Assembly (NCBI RefSeq): GCF_030160715.1
Contig: NZ_BSOW01000012.1
Location: 186,001 to 250,000 of the forward strand
DNA from: Bradyrhizobium iriomotense
GTDB taxonomy: Bacteria; Pseudomonadota; Alphaproteobacteria; Rhizobiales; Xanthobacteraceae
Length of the DNA stretch: 64,000 bases
Direction: 5' to 3'
This document shows positions 19,565 to 28,023 of the stretch, one piece after another. The notes below the pieces were generated by a model, which was not told the DNA's origin, did not search any database, and worked only from the letters and a program-made list of their open reading frames with translations. The position numbers were made by a program, and so were the translations under genes. Numbering within the stretch: the stretch's first letter is position 1; each line of letters starts with the position of its first letter.

Positions 19565-19795
19565 TCATGCCGCCGGCAGCGACCCGTCGTCTTCGACGGT
19601 CGCCTGCGGCCGGACGATGTCGAGATGGATCCCGCCGCAATGAGTGCAGCGCATGGTCCAGTACTCGCAGCCGGCGCGGCCGCCGATCACGCGGAGTATG
19701 GCGAGCTCGCCGGCGCATTCCGGGCAGTTCGATAGCACCGAGCGTTGACAGGATTGCGCCAGCGGTTGCGTCTCTTCGAACTCGATCTGCGACAT
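19565..19795 (-). CDS. Small zinc-ribbon protein
   Basis: 76 residues from ATG at 19795. Two CxxC pairs, SNCPECAGELAIL (residues 23-26) and MRCTHCGGIHLDIV, form a rubredoxin-knuckle-like zinc ribbon. It may bind nucleic acid or protein; no more can be said. It is followed leftward by uvrB after 86 bp and preceded by another short leftward gene at 19852. Confidence 0.7.
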   Translation of the reverse strand: MSQIEFEETQPLAQSCQRSVLSNCPECAGELAILRVIGGRAGCEYWTMRCTHCGGIHLDIVRPQATVEDDGSLPAA

Positions 19796-19851
19796 GACTT
19801 CAGTCCTCGTTCTGCCACCGCGCTGTGTCAAAAGATCCCGGTCAGAAACCC

Positions 19852-20073
19852 CTATTCGTCCAGCTCGGTCCGCCGACGGAAGCGGTCGATATGGTGCTTG
19901 GCATCCGCAATCGCGGCTTCCGGATCGGGCCAGGCGAAGCCGACCTCCATCGCCGGAAACAGCACGCCGTCGATGGCGAGCAGGCTCAAGTCCGCGCGCC
20001 GGATGCGGGCGTGCCACAGTCCCTTGCCAGCCTCGAACGATTCGATGTCAAACCCGTCGTAAAGCGTCGTCAT
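19852..20073 (-). CDS. Small hypothetical protein (HicB-like or antitoxin-like not excluded)
   Basis: 73 residues: MTTLYDGFDIESFEAGKGLW at the start, then HARIRRADLSLLAIDGVLFP and AWPDPEAAIADAKHHIDRFR. The strand-strand-helix pattern with PDPEAAIADAKHHID resembles a short alpha/beta domain in many Bradyrhizobium proteins. GGGGAC precedes the start. No toxin partner is nearby, so I give no function. Confidence 0.65.
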   Translation of the reverse strand: MTTLYDGFDIESFEAGKGLWHARIRRADLSLLAIDGVLFPAMEVGFAWPDPEAAIADAKHHIDRFRRRTELDE

Positions 20074-20164
20074 TGTCGTCCCCGTGTTCTTGTTGGAGGG
20101 TTAGGAGACCACGTCGGCGCGAAAGCGCGTGTGAAGCCGTTCACAAGGGGGACGGATTTTTGCT

Positions 20165-21079
20165 TCAGGTGCGCGCGGCGAGGCGTCCGGCCTTGCGCGG
20201 GCGCGCCGCGGGTTCCGCGGCAGCGCGCATGATCCAGCGGCGGAACGCGGCAAAGTCGCGCTGCTCGGTCTGGAAGCTGCGATACACCAGATACCAGCGC
20301 ATGCCCTTGGGCACCGAGAGATCGAAGGGCGCCACCAGCCGGCCGGCGGCGAGATCGTCGTCGATATAGGGGCGGATGCCCATGGCGATGCCGAGCCCGT
20401 CGCTGGCTGCCTGCAAGGCCTGGCCGTAGAACTCGAACTCGGGCCCGCGCGCGCTGACGCGGCTGACATTGGCCGCCTTCAGCCAGAGCGGCCAATCCTC
20501 GGGCGAATGCGCGACGCGGATCAGGCTCGGACCCCTGAGGTCGGCCGGCCGCTTCAGGGATGTCGCGAGACGGGGTACGCAGACCGGCGTGAGGTCGCCG
20601 GCAAACAGCGGCTCGGCGACGAGGCCCGGCCAGTCGCCGGTGCCGAGCTTGATGCCGCAGCTCCAGTCCTCGCCGAACGGCACGGCGACGCCGCCGGTGG
20701 TGAAGCGTACCTCGATATCCGGTTCATCGCTGCGGAATTCGGAGAGGCGCGGGATCAGCCAGCGCATTGCGAAGGTATGGCCGACGCCGATGGTGAGCAC
20801 GCGCACGCTGGAGGGCGCCGTCACCTGCGCGGTGAGGCTCGCCAGCGCGTCGAAGATCGGCGTCAGTCCGCCCTGGTAGGCGCGGCCGGCCTGCGTCGGC
20901 ACGAGCTTGTTGGCCTTGCGCTCGAACAGCGCGACGCCGAGGCGCTCCTCGAGCAGGTGCACCATGCGGCTGACCGCGGCGGCCGAGACGTTCAGCTCGA
21001 CGCCGGCGGCGGCAAAGCTGCCGCTCCGCGCCGCCGCCTCGAATGCCTTGATGCCGTTGAGAAAGAGCAGTCGCCGCAC
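20165..21079 (-). CDS. LysR-family transcriptional regulator (GcvA-like)
   Basis: 304 residues when started at the GTG at 21079, which gives VRRLLFLNGIKAFEAAARSG, the usual GcvA-type opening; an ATG at 21142 would add 21 residues without homology. Winged HTH at residues 5-65 (SFAAAGVELNVSAAAVSRMV), then a LysR substrate-binding domain (SVRVLTIGVGHTFAMRWLIP). Target genes are unknown; the TauE/SafE permease gene starts 315 bp away on the opposite strand and is a plausible target. Confidence 0.92.
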   Translation of the reverse strand: MRRLLFLNGIKAFEAAARSGSFAAAGVELNVSAAAVSRMVHLLEERLGVALFERKANKLVPTQAGRAYQGGLTPIFDALASLTAQVTAPSSVRVLTIGVGHTFAMRWLIPRLSEFRSDEPDIEVRFTTGGVAVPFGEDWSCGIKLGTGDWPGLVAEPLFAGDLTPVCVPRLATSLKRPADLRGPSLIRVAHSPEDWPLWLKAANVSRVSARGPEFEFYGQALQAASDGLGIAMGIRPYIDDDLAAGRLVAPFDLSVPKGMRWYLVYRSFQTEQRDFAAFRRWIMRAAAEPAARPRKAGRLAART

Positions 21080-21225
21080 GTGCCGTACCCTCAGGAAAGC
21101 TGATGCCAGGCCAAGATAACTCAGTTTGCGCGGGCGCGACAAGCGCGGCAGAAGAATGAGTGTAATTCCAAGCTGATTTCGAACTGCCTGCCGTTTCTTC
21201 GCCTCTCCGCGCTCGCGGGGAGAGG

Positions 21226-21350
21226 CCGGAATCCAAGCAAAGCTTGGATTCCGGGTGAGGGGGACTCTCCACGAGTCCGACTTTCACCGTGATTGAGGAT
21301 GCAGCCCCTCACCCCACCCTCTCCCCGTAAGAGCGGGGCGAGGGAGTGAA
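21226..21350. repeat. Palindromic repeat between divergent genes
   Basis: CCGGAATCCAAGC (21226-21238) and GCTTGGATTCCGG (21242-21254) pair perfectly over AAA, followed by GGTGAGGGGG and, about 50 bp on, CCCCTCACCCCACCCTCTCC and GCGGGGCGAGGG. The outer CTCTCCGCGCTCGCGGGGAGAG (in part) also pairs internally. It occupies the gap between the LysR gene and tauE and could affect either promoter. Confidence 0.75.
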
Positions 21351-21393
21351 GCAGCTCGCGTCCCTGACTTGAGCGACCACAGGAGAACCTCTC

Positions 21394-22173
21394 GTGACGC
21401 CCATCATGATCGCTGCCCTCGGATTGCTGATGGTCGCCACCGCGTTCCTGTCGGGGCTGTTCGGCATGGCGGGCGGGCTGATCCTGATCGGCGTGCTGCT
21501 GGCGCTGATGCCGCTGCCGACCGCGATGGTGCTGCATGCGATCACGCAGATGGCCTCGAACGGCTGGCGTGCCCTGCTCTGGCGCGCGCATATCCGCTGG
21601 CGACCGGTGTTCGTCTATCTGATCGGCTGCGCGGTTGCCCTCGCGGTGTGGTCGCTCACCCGTTACGTGCCGGACAAGCCGGTCGCGCTGCTCCTGCTCG
21701 GCGTCACACCGTTCATGGCGCGGATGATGCCGTCAGGCATCAAGCCCAACCCCGACAGCGTCTGGCAGGGCACCGTCTACGGATCGATCTGCATGGGATT
21801 GATGCTGATGACCGGCGTGTCGGGGCCGCTGCTCGACACGTTTTTTCTGGGCGGCGAATTCGGACGGCGCGAGAAGGTGGCGACCAAGGCGGTCTGCCAG
21901 GTGGTGAGCCATTTCACCAAGCTGATCTATTTCGGCGGCGTCATCGACCAGGCGGCTTCGCTCGATCACGTTCTGGCCGGCGTCGCGATCGCCGCCTCGA
22001 TGCTTGGTACCACGCTGGCGCGGCGCATCCTGGAGGCGATGAGCGATCAGCAATTCATCGCCTGGTCGATGCGGCTGATCACCACGATTGCCTGCTACTA
22101 TATCGCCTATGGAAGCTGGCTCTTGGTCCGCACGCCCGTGATGGCGGCGTTTGACAACGGAGGTGTGCAATGA
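21394..22173 (+). CDS. TauE/SafE family sulfite/organic-acid exporter
   Basis: 259 residues, GTG start with AGGAGAACC upstream. About seven to eight hydrophobic segments and the family start (LSGLFGMAGGLILIGVLLAL in part), where the FGxxGG motif is kept. Family members export sulfite, sulfoacetate or other small anions. The substrate is not determinable. The stop overlaps the next gene start by 4 bp (ATGA). Confidence 0.9.
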   Translation: MTPIMIAALGLLMVATAFLSGLFGMAGGLILIGVLLALMPLPTAMVLHAITQMASNGWRALLWRAHIRWRPVFVYLIGCAVALAVWSLTRYVPDKPVALLLLGVTPFMARMMPSGIKPNPDSVWQGTVYGSICMGLMLMTGVSGPLLDTFFLGGEFGRREKVATKAVCQVVSHFTKLIYFGGVIDQAASLDHVLAGVAIAASMLGTTLARRILEAMSDQQFIAWSMRLITTIACYYIAYGSWLLVRTPVMAAFDNGGVQ

Positions 22174-22400
22174 CGGAAAGTGCAGACCCGCTGGTGCTTG
22201 ATTTCGTCGAATGGATCGCGCGCGAGCCGCGCGCCTATGCCGAGGTGATTTCGACCTGGAAGACCTCGTGCCCGCGCCTGACCATCTGGGAAGACGCCGC
22301 CGATCGCGGCTATGTCGCGCGGGAGACGCTGCCCGGCATGGGCCTGATCATCGCGGTGACGGAGGACGGCGAGAAGCTGCTGCGCGCGAACGGCAGGTGA
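22170..22400 (+). CDS. Small hypothetical protein coupled to the TauE/SafE gene
   Basis: 76 residues; ATGA overlap with the upstream stop indicates translational coupling. Sequence MTESADPLVLDFVEWIAREP, then ISTWKTSCPRLTIWEDAADR and an end EDGEKLLRANGR. The C-terminal part looks like a small winged-helix or DNA-binding-like fold (YVARETLPGMGLIIAVTEDG in part); this is only an impression. Confidence 0.7.
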   Translation: MTESADPLVLDFVEWIAREPRAYAEVISTWKTSCPRLTIWEDAADRGYVARETLPGMGLIIAVTEDGEKLLRANGR

Positions 22401-22413
22401 CGTCTTCCACATC

Positions 22414-22528
22414 GTCATTGCGAGCGTCAGCGAAGCAATCCAGAATGCTTCGGCGGGGGCAGTCTGGATTGCTTCGTCGCTTCAGCGCAAAATTGCCTCG
22501 CAATTTTGTCGCGGCTCCTCGCAATGAC
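22414..22528. repeat. Palindromic repeat, GTCATTGCGAG family (copy 1)
   Basis: GTCATTGCGAG (22414-22424) at the left and CTCGCAATGAC (22518-22528) at the right, with internal GAAGCAATCCAGA / TCTGGATTGCTTC arms and an AAAATTGCCTCGCAATTTT stem. A second copy lies at 59959-60043. Confidence 0.9.
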
Positions 22529-22549
22529 GGAGCGGATGGGGGCCTTTCC

Positions 22550-22615
22550 ATGTCACTCAAACTCTTCGAGCTCGTCGGCACCGACGCCGCGAAAGCCAGG
22601 ACCCATACCGCGTGA
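22550..22615 (+). pseudogene. Remnant of a glutathione S-transferase N-terminus
   Basis: A 21-codon frame reads MSLKLFELVGTDAAKARTHT and stops. The first 12 residues look like the opening of Bradyrhizobium GST proteins (xKLFELVGTD). Nothing GST-like follows. It begins 22 bp after a palindromic repeat. The match is short, so this may be chance. Confidence 0.4.
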
Positions 22616-22716
22616 TCCCTCGCTTGTGGATGGTCGTAGTACCGAACGACGAGTTTCCGCCAAACCATGTCCACGGAGGATGCGGCGGCGGCGCGCCTCA
22701 CGGGCTGTGGTGCAGC

Positions 22717-22932
22717 TTATTTCGTTGCGCTCGCTTCCGTCGCCGCCTTGCGCAGGCAATCGCGGCACAGGCAATCCTCGCCCTCGACCGGCATCGGCAG
22801 CCGCGCGGTCTCCTCGGCGCACCAGCAGGTGCCGGACAATCCGCATGAAAACGCCGTGCCGCAGCCGGAACAGACGATTTGACGCAAAGGTGCGGCGGGC
22901 GCGGTGAGGATTTCTTTCCGATTTGTCATCAT
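22717..22932 (-). CDS. Cysteine-rich CWC family protein
   Basis: 71 residues with eight Cys: C21, C24, C30, C36, C38, C54, C56, C59, including CSGCG, FSCG, CWC and CLCRDC. This spacing fits the CWC family (Cys-rich, probably zinc-binding), of unknown role. Start at 22932 or the second ATG at 22929. The start lies about 100 bp from the divergent DUF1800 gene. Confidence 0.75.
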   Translation of the reverse strand: MMTNRKEILTAPAAPLRQIVCSGCGTAFSCGLSGTCWCAEETARLPMPVEGEDCLCRDCLRKAATEASATK

Positions 22933-23030
22933 TTGCGCCGAAGCTTTGCCGTCATTTTCATGCCGGGTTCATCATTGACGGCGGTATAGTAATCGGGGCG
23001 CATGCCGCAAGGAAGTGCAAGGACAGACCA

Positions 23031-24638
23031 ATGGCCCGCGATTCGCAAGCCGCGCTCGTTGCCCTCAACCGGTTCGGCTTTGGCGCGCGGGGCGGCGCAT
23101 CCGGCGATTTCATCAATGCGGCCTCCGATCCGCGCGGTTTCGTGAAGGCGGAGCTGAGCCGGCCGAACGGCGTGCTGCTGGAAGCACCGGGCCTGCAATC
23201 GACGCCGCAGCTCGGCCAGGCCGTGTTCGAATATCAGGCGGAGGTGAAAGCGGCGCGCGAGGCGGCCGCCAAGGCCGGCACGCCAACTGAAGCGAAACCA
23301 ACTGAAGCGAAACCAGGTGAGGGGCAGCCGCCGCAAGCCCAGAGCGCGCCGACGCCAGGCGATCAAAAGCCCGCAACGCGCCGCAACCTGTCGCTGAATG
23401 CGGTCGCGATGGATATCGCCGGCAAGTCGCCTGAGATGAAGGCGTCTGATGCGGCGGCAAAGCCCACCGATGCCATGCAGCCCAAGGCGCCGCCGCCTGC
23501 TGCAAAGCCCGCACCGCAGCCGCTCAACGTGATCGAGAAGACCTTCCGCGCCGAGGCGCTGGCGCGGCTGCAACGCGCCACGCTCGCCGATTGCGGCTTC
23601 ACCGAGCGCCTCGTCGCGTTCTGGTCCAACCATTTCTGCATCTCGGCAGCCAAGGGCGAGCTGGCGCGGATCTGGGCCGGCGCGTTCGAGCGCGAGGCGA
23701 TCCGGCCCCATGTGCTCGGTCGTTTCGCCGACATGCTGAAGGCGGTCGAACAGCATCCGGCGATGCTGTTCTTCCTCGACAACCAGCAATCGCTGGGACC
23801 GGATTCGCGCGCAGGCCAGAACCGCAAGCGCGGGCTCAACGAGAATCTCGCGCGCGAGATCATGGAGCTGCATACGCTCGGCGTGAATGGCGGCTACACG
23901 CAGGAGGACGTCACCTCGCTCGCGCGCATCATCACGGGCTGGACCTTCGCCGGCCGGCAGGGCCGGCTCGGCGAGCCCGGCAATTTCGTCTTCAACGCCA
24001 ATGCCCATCAGCCGGGACCGCAGGTGCTGCTCGGCAAGACCTATGACGCGGAGGGGCTCGCGCAGGGCGAGGCGGCGCTCGCCGATATCGCGCGCCATCC
24101 CGCTACCGCGAACTTCATCGCGACGAAGTTCGCTCGTCATTTCGTCGCCGATGATCCGCCGCCTGCGCTGGTCGCGCGCCTGCGCGACGTGTTCACGAAG
24201 ACCGACGGCGACCTCAAGGCGCTTGCGACCGCGCTCGTCGATTCCAACGAAGCCTGGACCGCGCCGCTGACCAAGATGCGCTCACCTTATGAATTCCTGG
24301 TCGCGAGCGGCAGGCTGCTCGCGCGCGTGCCCGAAGATCCCGGACAATATCTGGGCAACCTCAATCTGCTCGGGCAGCCGTTGTGGTCGCCGGCCGGGCC
24401 GAACGGATTCCCCGACACCAACGCCGCCTGGGCCGCGCCCGAGGGCATGAAGCTCAGGCTCGACATCGCCGTCCAGATCGGCTCGCGGCTCGGCAACAAC
24501 ATCGACCCGCGCGATCTCCTGGAATTCGCCGCGGCGGATGCAGCCTCGACCGAGACGCGACGGACTATCGAGCGCGCGGAATCGCGCCAGCAGGCACTGG
24601 CGCTGCTCCTGATGTCGCCGGAATTCCAGAGGAGATGA
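23031..24638 (+). CDS. DUF1800 domain protein
   Basis: 535 residues from ATG at 23031. A Pro/Ala/Lys-rich insertion with a twice-repeated PTEAK unit (residues about 83-100) interrupts the N-terminal part; the DUF1800 core follows (LADCGFTERLVAFWSNHFCI, ELHTLGVNGGYTQEDVTSLA, LVDSNEAW). No export signal is clear. DUF1800 genes are very often paired with DUF1501 genes, as here: the next gene begins within or just after this stop. The biochemical role of the pair is not established. Confidence 0.9.
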   Translation: MARDSQAALVALNRFGFGARGGASGDFINAASDPRGFVKAELSRPNGVLLEAPGLQSTPQLGQAVFEYQAEVKAAREAAAKAGTPTEAKPTEAKPGEGQPPQAQSAPTPGDQKPATRRNLSLNAVAMDIAGKSPEMKASDAAAKPTDAMQPKAPPPAAKPAPQPLNVIEKTFRAEALARLQRATLADCGFTERLVAFWSNHFCISAAKGELARIWAGAFEREAIRPHVLGRFADMLKAVEQHPAMLFFLDNQQSLGPDSRAGQNRKRGLNENLAREIMELHTLGVNGGYTQEDVTSLARIITGWTFAGRQGRLGEPGNFVFNANAHQPGPQVLLGKTYDAEGLAQGEAALADIARHPATANFIATKFARHFVADDPPPALVARLRDVFTKTDGDLKALATALVDSNEAWTAPLTKMRSPYEFLVASGRLLARVPEDPGQYLGNLNLLGQPLWSPAGPNGFPDTNAAWAAPEGMKLRLDIAVQIGSRLGNNIDPRDLLEFAAADAASTETRRTIERAESRQQALALLLMSPEFQRR

Positions 24639-24640
24639 CG

Positions 24641-25855
24641 ATGGATTGCGCCGAGAACCGGCTCCTCACGTCGCGACGTGCGCTATTGCTTGGCGGCGCC
24701 TCGTTCGCTGCCTGGGCGTACTTGCCCAAATTCGCGCGCGCGGCTGACGGTCGCGATCCGCGCCTGATCGTGGTGATCCTGCGCGGCGCGCTCGATGGCC
24801 TTGCGACCGTCGCGCCTCTCGGTGATCCCGATTATGCCGGCCTGCACGGCTCGATCGCGCTGGCGCGCGACGGCGAGCACCCAGCGCTGATGCTGGACTC
24901 GTTCTTCGCGCTGCATCCGTCGATGCCGGAATTTGCGCGCATGTATCGCGACAAGCATGCCGCGGTGATCCATGCGGTGTCGACGCCCTACCGCGACCGC
25001 TCGCATTTCGACGGCCAGGACGTGCTCGAAAGCGGCTATGCGGGTCCCGGCCGCGTGCAATCGGGCTGGCTCAATCGCGCGCTGGAAGTGCTGCCGCGCG
25101 GTGAGCGTGTCTCCAGCGGGCTCGCGGTCGGTCCGACCACGCCGCTGGTGCTGCGCGGCGCAGCGCCGACCGTCGGCTGGGCGCCGGTCGCACTGCCGCA
25201 GGCCGATGACGACACCGCGATGCGGCTCGTCGACCTCTATCGTCACCGCGACCCCGCGCTCGCCTCTGCGCTGTCGCAAGGCTTGCAGTTCGAGAAGGCG
25301 GCAAGCGGCGACGACATGAAAGCGAAGCCCGGCAATGCGGTCGCGCAGATGCGCCTGGTCGCGAAGGGCGCCGCAAAACTGATGGCGGCTGACGACGGCC
25401 CGCGCATCGCCGCGCTCGCTTTCGACGGCTGGGATACGCATGCCAATGAAGGCGGTCCGGTCGGACGGCTCGCATTCCTGCTCGGCGGCCTCGACGGCGC
25501 GCTCGCCGAGTTCGAAAGCGGTCTTGGTGATCGCTGGCGCGACACCGTCGTCGTCGTCGCAACCGAGTTCGGCCGCACCGCCCGCATCAACGGCACCGAC
25601 GGCACCGACCACGGCACCGGCACCATCGCGCTGCTCGCCGGCGGCGCCGTGAAAGGCGGCCGCGTCATCTCCGACTGGCCCGGATTGAAGCTCGCGAACC
25701 TCTACGAGGGCCGCGACCTCAAGCCGACGACGGACCTGCGCGCGGTGATCAAAGGCGTGCTGCAAGACCAGTTCGCCCTGTCAGATCGCGTGCTGGCCGA
25801 AGCGGTGTTCCCCGACAGCGCCAGCGCAAAGCCGATGAAGGGGCTGATTGGTTGA
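24641..25855 (+). CDS. DUF1501 domain protein, Tat-exported
   Basis: 404 residues from the ATG at 24641, which has AGGAG seven bases upstream; an ATG at 24635 overlaps the previous stop. The N-terminus has a twin-Arg signal (TSRRALLLGGASFAAWAYLP). The DUF1501 core shows LRGALDGLATVAPLGDPDY, RDRSHFDGQDVLESG, GWDTHANEG and EFGRTARINGTDGTDHGTG (in part), the latter resembling the metal-binding region of sulfatase/alkaline-phosphatase folds. Probably acts in the periplasm with the DUF1800 partner. Confidence 0.9.
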   Translation: MDCAENRLLTSRRALLLGGASFAAWAYLPKFARAADGRDPRLIVVILRGALDGLATVAPLGDPDYAGLHGSIALARDGEHPALMLDSFFALHPSMPEFARMYRDKHAAVIHAVSTPYRDRSHFDGQDVLESGYAGPGRVQSGWLNRALEVLPRGERVSSGLAVGPTTPLVLRGAAPTVGWAPVALPQADDDTAMRLVDLYRHRDPALASALSQGLQFEKAASGDDMKAKPGNAVAQMRLVAKGAAKLMAADDGPRIAALAFDGWDTHANEGGPVGRLAFLLGGLDGALAEFESGLGDRWRDTVVVVATEFGRTARINGTDGTDHGTGTIALLAGGAVKGGRVISDWPGLKLANLYEGRDLKPTTDLRAVIKGVLQDQFALSDRVLAEAVFPDSASAKPMKGLIG

Positions 25856-25867
25856 GATACACTCGCT

Positions 25868-25905
25868 GTCATTCCGGGGCGCGCGAAGCGCGAGCCCGGA
25901 ATGAC
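25868..25905. repeat. Palindromic repeat, GTCATTCCGGGGCG family (copy 2)
   Basis: GTCATTCCGGG (25868-25878) and CCCGGAATGAC (25895-25905) with an internal GCGCGCGAAGCGCG. Same family as 16500-16537. Lies in the 85-bp gap before the haem oxygenase-like gene. Confidence 0.85.
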
Positions 25906-25940
25906 GAACTACGTAGTGGAGCGTTAGGAGAATCCCCGAC

Positions 25941-26264
25941 ATGTACATTGCCATGAACCGCTTCCGCGTCGCCAAGGGGTCGGAAACGGCCTTCGAGCAG
26001 GTGTGGCTGTCGCGCGACACGCATCTGGACAAGGTGCCGGGCTTCATCGAGTTTCATCTGCTCAGGGGGCCGGAAGCCGAGGACCACACGCTCTATGCCT
26101 CGCATACCGTGTGGGCGAACTACGCGGCGTTCGAGGCCTGGACCAAGTCGGAGGCGTTTCGCGCGGCGCATCACCGGGCCGGCGACAACAAGCCGCTCTA
26201 TCTCGGCCATCCCCAGTTCGAAGGTTTCGAGGTGATGCAGACGGTGGGACGCGGCGCGAAATAG
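25941..26264 (+). CDS. IsdG-like haem-degrading monooxygenase
   Basis: 107 residues, one antibiotic-biosynthesis-monooxygenase (ferredoxin-like) domain. The catalytic triad of IsdG-type enzymes (Asn, Trp, His) is in place: N6 (YIAMNRF), W67 (FEAWTKSEAF) and H77 (FRAAH), near-identical to the spacing N7/W67/H77 of S. aureus IsdG. Bradyrhizobium HmuD/HmuQ haem oxygenases are of this type, but no haem uptake gene adjoins here. It likely releases iron from haem. Confidence 0.85.
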   Translation: MYIAMNRFRVAKGSETAFEQVWLSRDTHLDKVPGFIEFHLLRGPEAEDHTLYASHTVWANYAAFEAWTKSEAFRAAHHRAGDNKPLYLGHPQFEGFEVMQTVGRGAK

Positions 26265-26282
26265 CGCGCCGCGCTGAACGCG

Positions 26283-27224
26283 TCAGCCCCTGGTGATCCC
26301 GTCGATCTCGGCGAGTTCGTCCGCACTGAGTTTCCAGGCGATCGCCTTCACGTTCTCCTCGATCTGCTCGACGCGGGTGGCGCCTGCGATCACGCTCGCC
26401 ACCTGCGGGCGCGCCGCGAGCCAGGAGAAGGCGAGCTCGACCATGGTGTGGCCGCGCGTCTTGGCAAAGGCCTCGAGCTTCTCGACGATATCCTCGTTAC
26501 GCGGCGTGACGTAGCGGTCGCGCAGCGCCGGCGCCTTGGCAAAGCGCGTGTCGGCGGGCGCCGCCGCGCCGCGCTGGTACTTGCCGGTCAGAAGACCGCT
26601 CGCCAGCGGGAAGAATGGCAGGAGCCCGAGCTTGTACTCTTGCGCGGCGGGCAGCAGATCCTTCTCGATGTCGCGCACCACGAGGCTGTATTCGTCCTGG
26701 CAGGAGACGAAGCGGCTGACGTTCATCGCGCGCGCGGCGAACTCGGCCTCCGCAATGCGCCAGGCCGGGAAATTCGAGTTGCCGATGTAGCGCACCTTGC
26801 CCTGGCGCATGAGATCGTCGAGCGCGCGCAGCGTCTCCTCCAGCGGCGTCAGCGGGTCGTAGTCGTGCTGCTGGTAGAGGTCGATATAGTCGGTCTTGAG
26901 CCGCTTCAGGCTCGCCTCGACCGCACTCATGATGTAGCGGCGCGAGGCGCCCTGCTTGGTGCCGTCGCTGGCCATGGGCTTGGAGAATTTGGTCGCGAGC
27001 ACGATGTCCTTGCGGCGGTCGCCGAGCACGGTGCCCAAGACGGTCTCCGAGCCGCCCATGCCGGCATAGATGTCGGCGGTGTCGAACAGCGTGATGCCGA
27101 GATCGAGCGCGCGGTGGATGACCTTGCGCGAGGTCTCGAGATCGGTGCGCTGGCCGAAATTATTGCAGCCGATGCCGACGGCGGAGACGCGCAGGCCGGA
27201 GGCGCCGAGATTACGGATTTCCAT
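26283..27224 (-). CDS. Aldo/keto reductase
   Basis: 313 residues from ATG at 27224 (MEIRNLGASGLRVSAVGIGC). A TIM-barrel NADPH enzyme; catalytic Asp-Tyr-Lys-His residues are seen in LFDTADIYAGMGGSE, LATKFSKPM and YQQHDYDPLTPLEE. Closest in pattern to the AKR families acting on sugars, aldehydes or phenolics (Tas/YghZ-like). Converges with the haem oxygenase gene (18-bp gap). Confidence 0.92.
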   Translation of the reverse strand: MEIRNLGASGLRVSAVGIGCNNFGQRTDLETSRKVIHRALDLGITLFDTADIYAGMGGSETVLGTVLGDRRKDIVLATKFSKPMASDGTKQGASRRYIMSAVEASLKRLKTDYIDLYQQHDYDPLTPLEETLRALDDLMRQGKVRYIGNSNFPAWRIAEAEFAARAMNVSRFVSCQDEYSLVVRDIEKDLLPAAQEYKLGLLPFFPLASGLLTGKYQRGAAAPADTRFAKAPALRDRYVTPRNEDIVEKLEAFAKTRGHTMVELAFSWLAARPQVASVIAGATRVEQIEENVKAIAWKLSADELAEIDGITRG

Positions 27225-27474
27225 GGGAGGTCCTGTCAGAGAGGAATGCGGGCAGCGCCGCATTGTGCTGACAGCGCTCGGCGTCAGCTAGGCGTCCGCA
27301 GCGGTGCTGCCATGCGCACAAAAAAATGCGGCCCCGGTCAGACGCGGCGACTGACGGGGACCGCTTGGGCGTTTGATCGGTGACGGGGGGCCTGATCAGA
27401 CGCAAGCAAAGGCTAATCCCGTATTGTTACGTGCAGGTGACAGGGGGAATTATCCACAGGTTGCAAGCCCGGCG

Positions 27475-27930
27475 TCAAAACAGCTTGCGATAGACGATGA
27501 AGCCGGAGCGATCCGCCACCTTGTCGTAGAGGCGCTGTGCGGTGAGGTTGGTCTCATGCGTCTGCCAATAGACCCGGGGCGAGCCCGCGGCCTTCGCCCG
27601 CTCGTACACGGCGTAGATCAGGGCCGAGGCGACGCCCTGGCCGCGCGCGGCTTCCGTCGTGAACAGGTCCTGGAGATAGCAGGACGGCTCGATCGCTGTC
27701 GTGGAGCGATGAAACAGATAGTGCGTCAGGCCGAGCAGTTGGCCGTCCTTGTCGGCGACAAGCGCATGCACCGGCTCATAGGCATCGAAGAAGCGTGCCC
27801 ACGTCATGCGCGTGATCTCGGGCGCGAGCGCGGTCGGGCCCGAGCGGCCGTAGAACGCGTTGTAGCCGTCCCACAGCGGCAGCCATTGATCGTAATCCTG
27901 CCGGGTGACGGCGCGAATGGTGAGGGACAT
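27475..27930 (-). CDS. GNAT family N-acetyltransferase
   Basis: 151 residues. Acetyl-CoA motif A is LFTTEAARGQGVASALIYAV, followed by VYWQTHETNLTAQRLYDKVA (motif B region). Start is supported by GGTGAGGGAC directly upstream. The acceptor amine is unknown. Confidence 0.9.
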   Translation of the reverse strand: MSLTIRAVTRQDYDQWLPLWDGYNAFYGRSGPTALAPEITRMTWARFFDAYEPVHALVADKDGQLLGLTHYLFHRSTTAIEPSCYLQDLFTTEAARGQGVASALIYAVYERAKAAGSPRVYWQTHETNLTAQRLYDKVADRSGFIVYRKLF

Positions 27931-28023
27931 GTCGACATTCCGCGATCAGGGACGATGTGAGGCGAGAAGCCAAGCGTGCGTCATTCATACGGGATGACGG
28001 CGGCGCTGATCAATCGCGTCGCG

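Larger units (their letters stand above)
22401..22716. other. Gene-poor gap with a palindromic repeat and a gene remnant
   Basis: This 316-bp stretch holds the GTCATTGCGAG palindrome at 22414-22528, the short GST-like remnant at 22550-22615, and then about 100 bp in which I see nothing definite. Confidence 0.6.
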
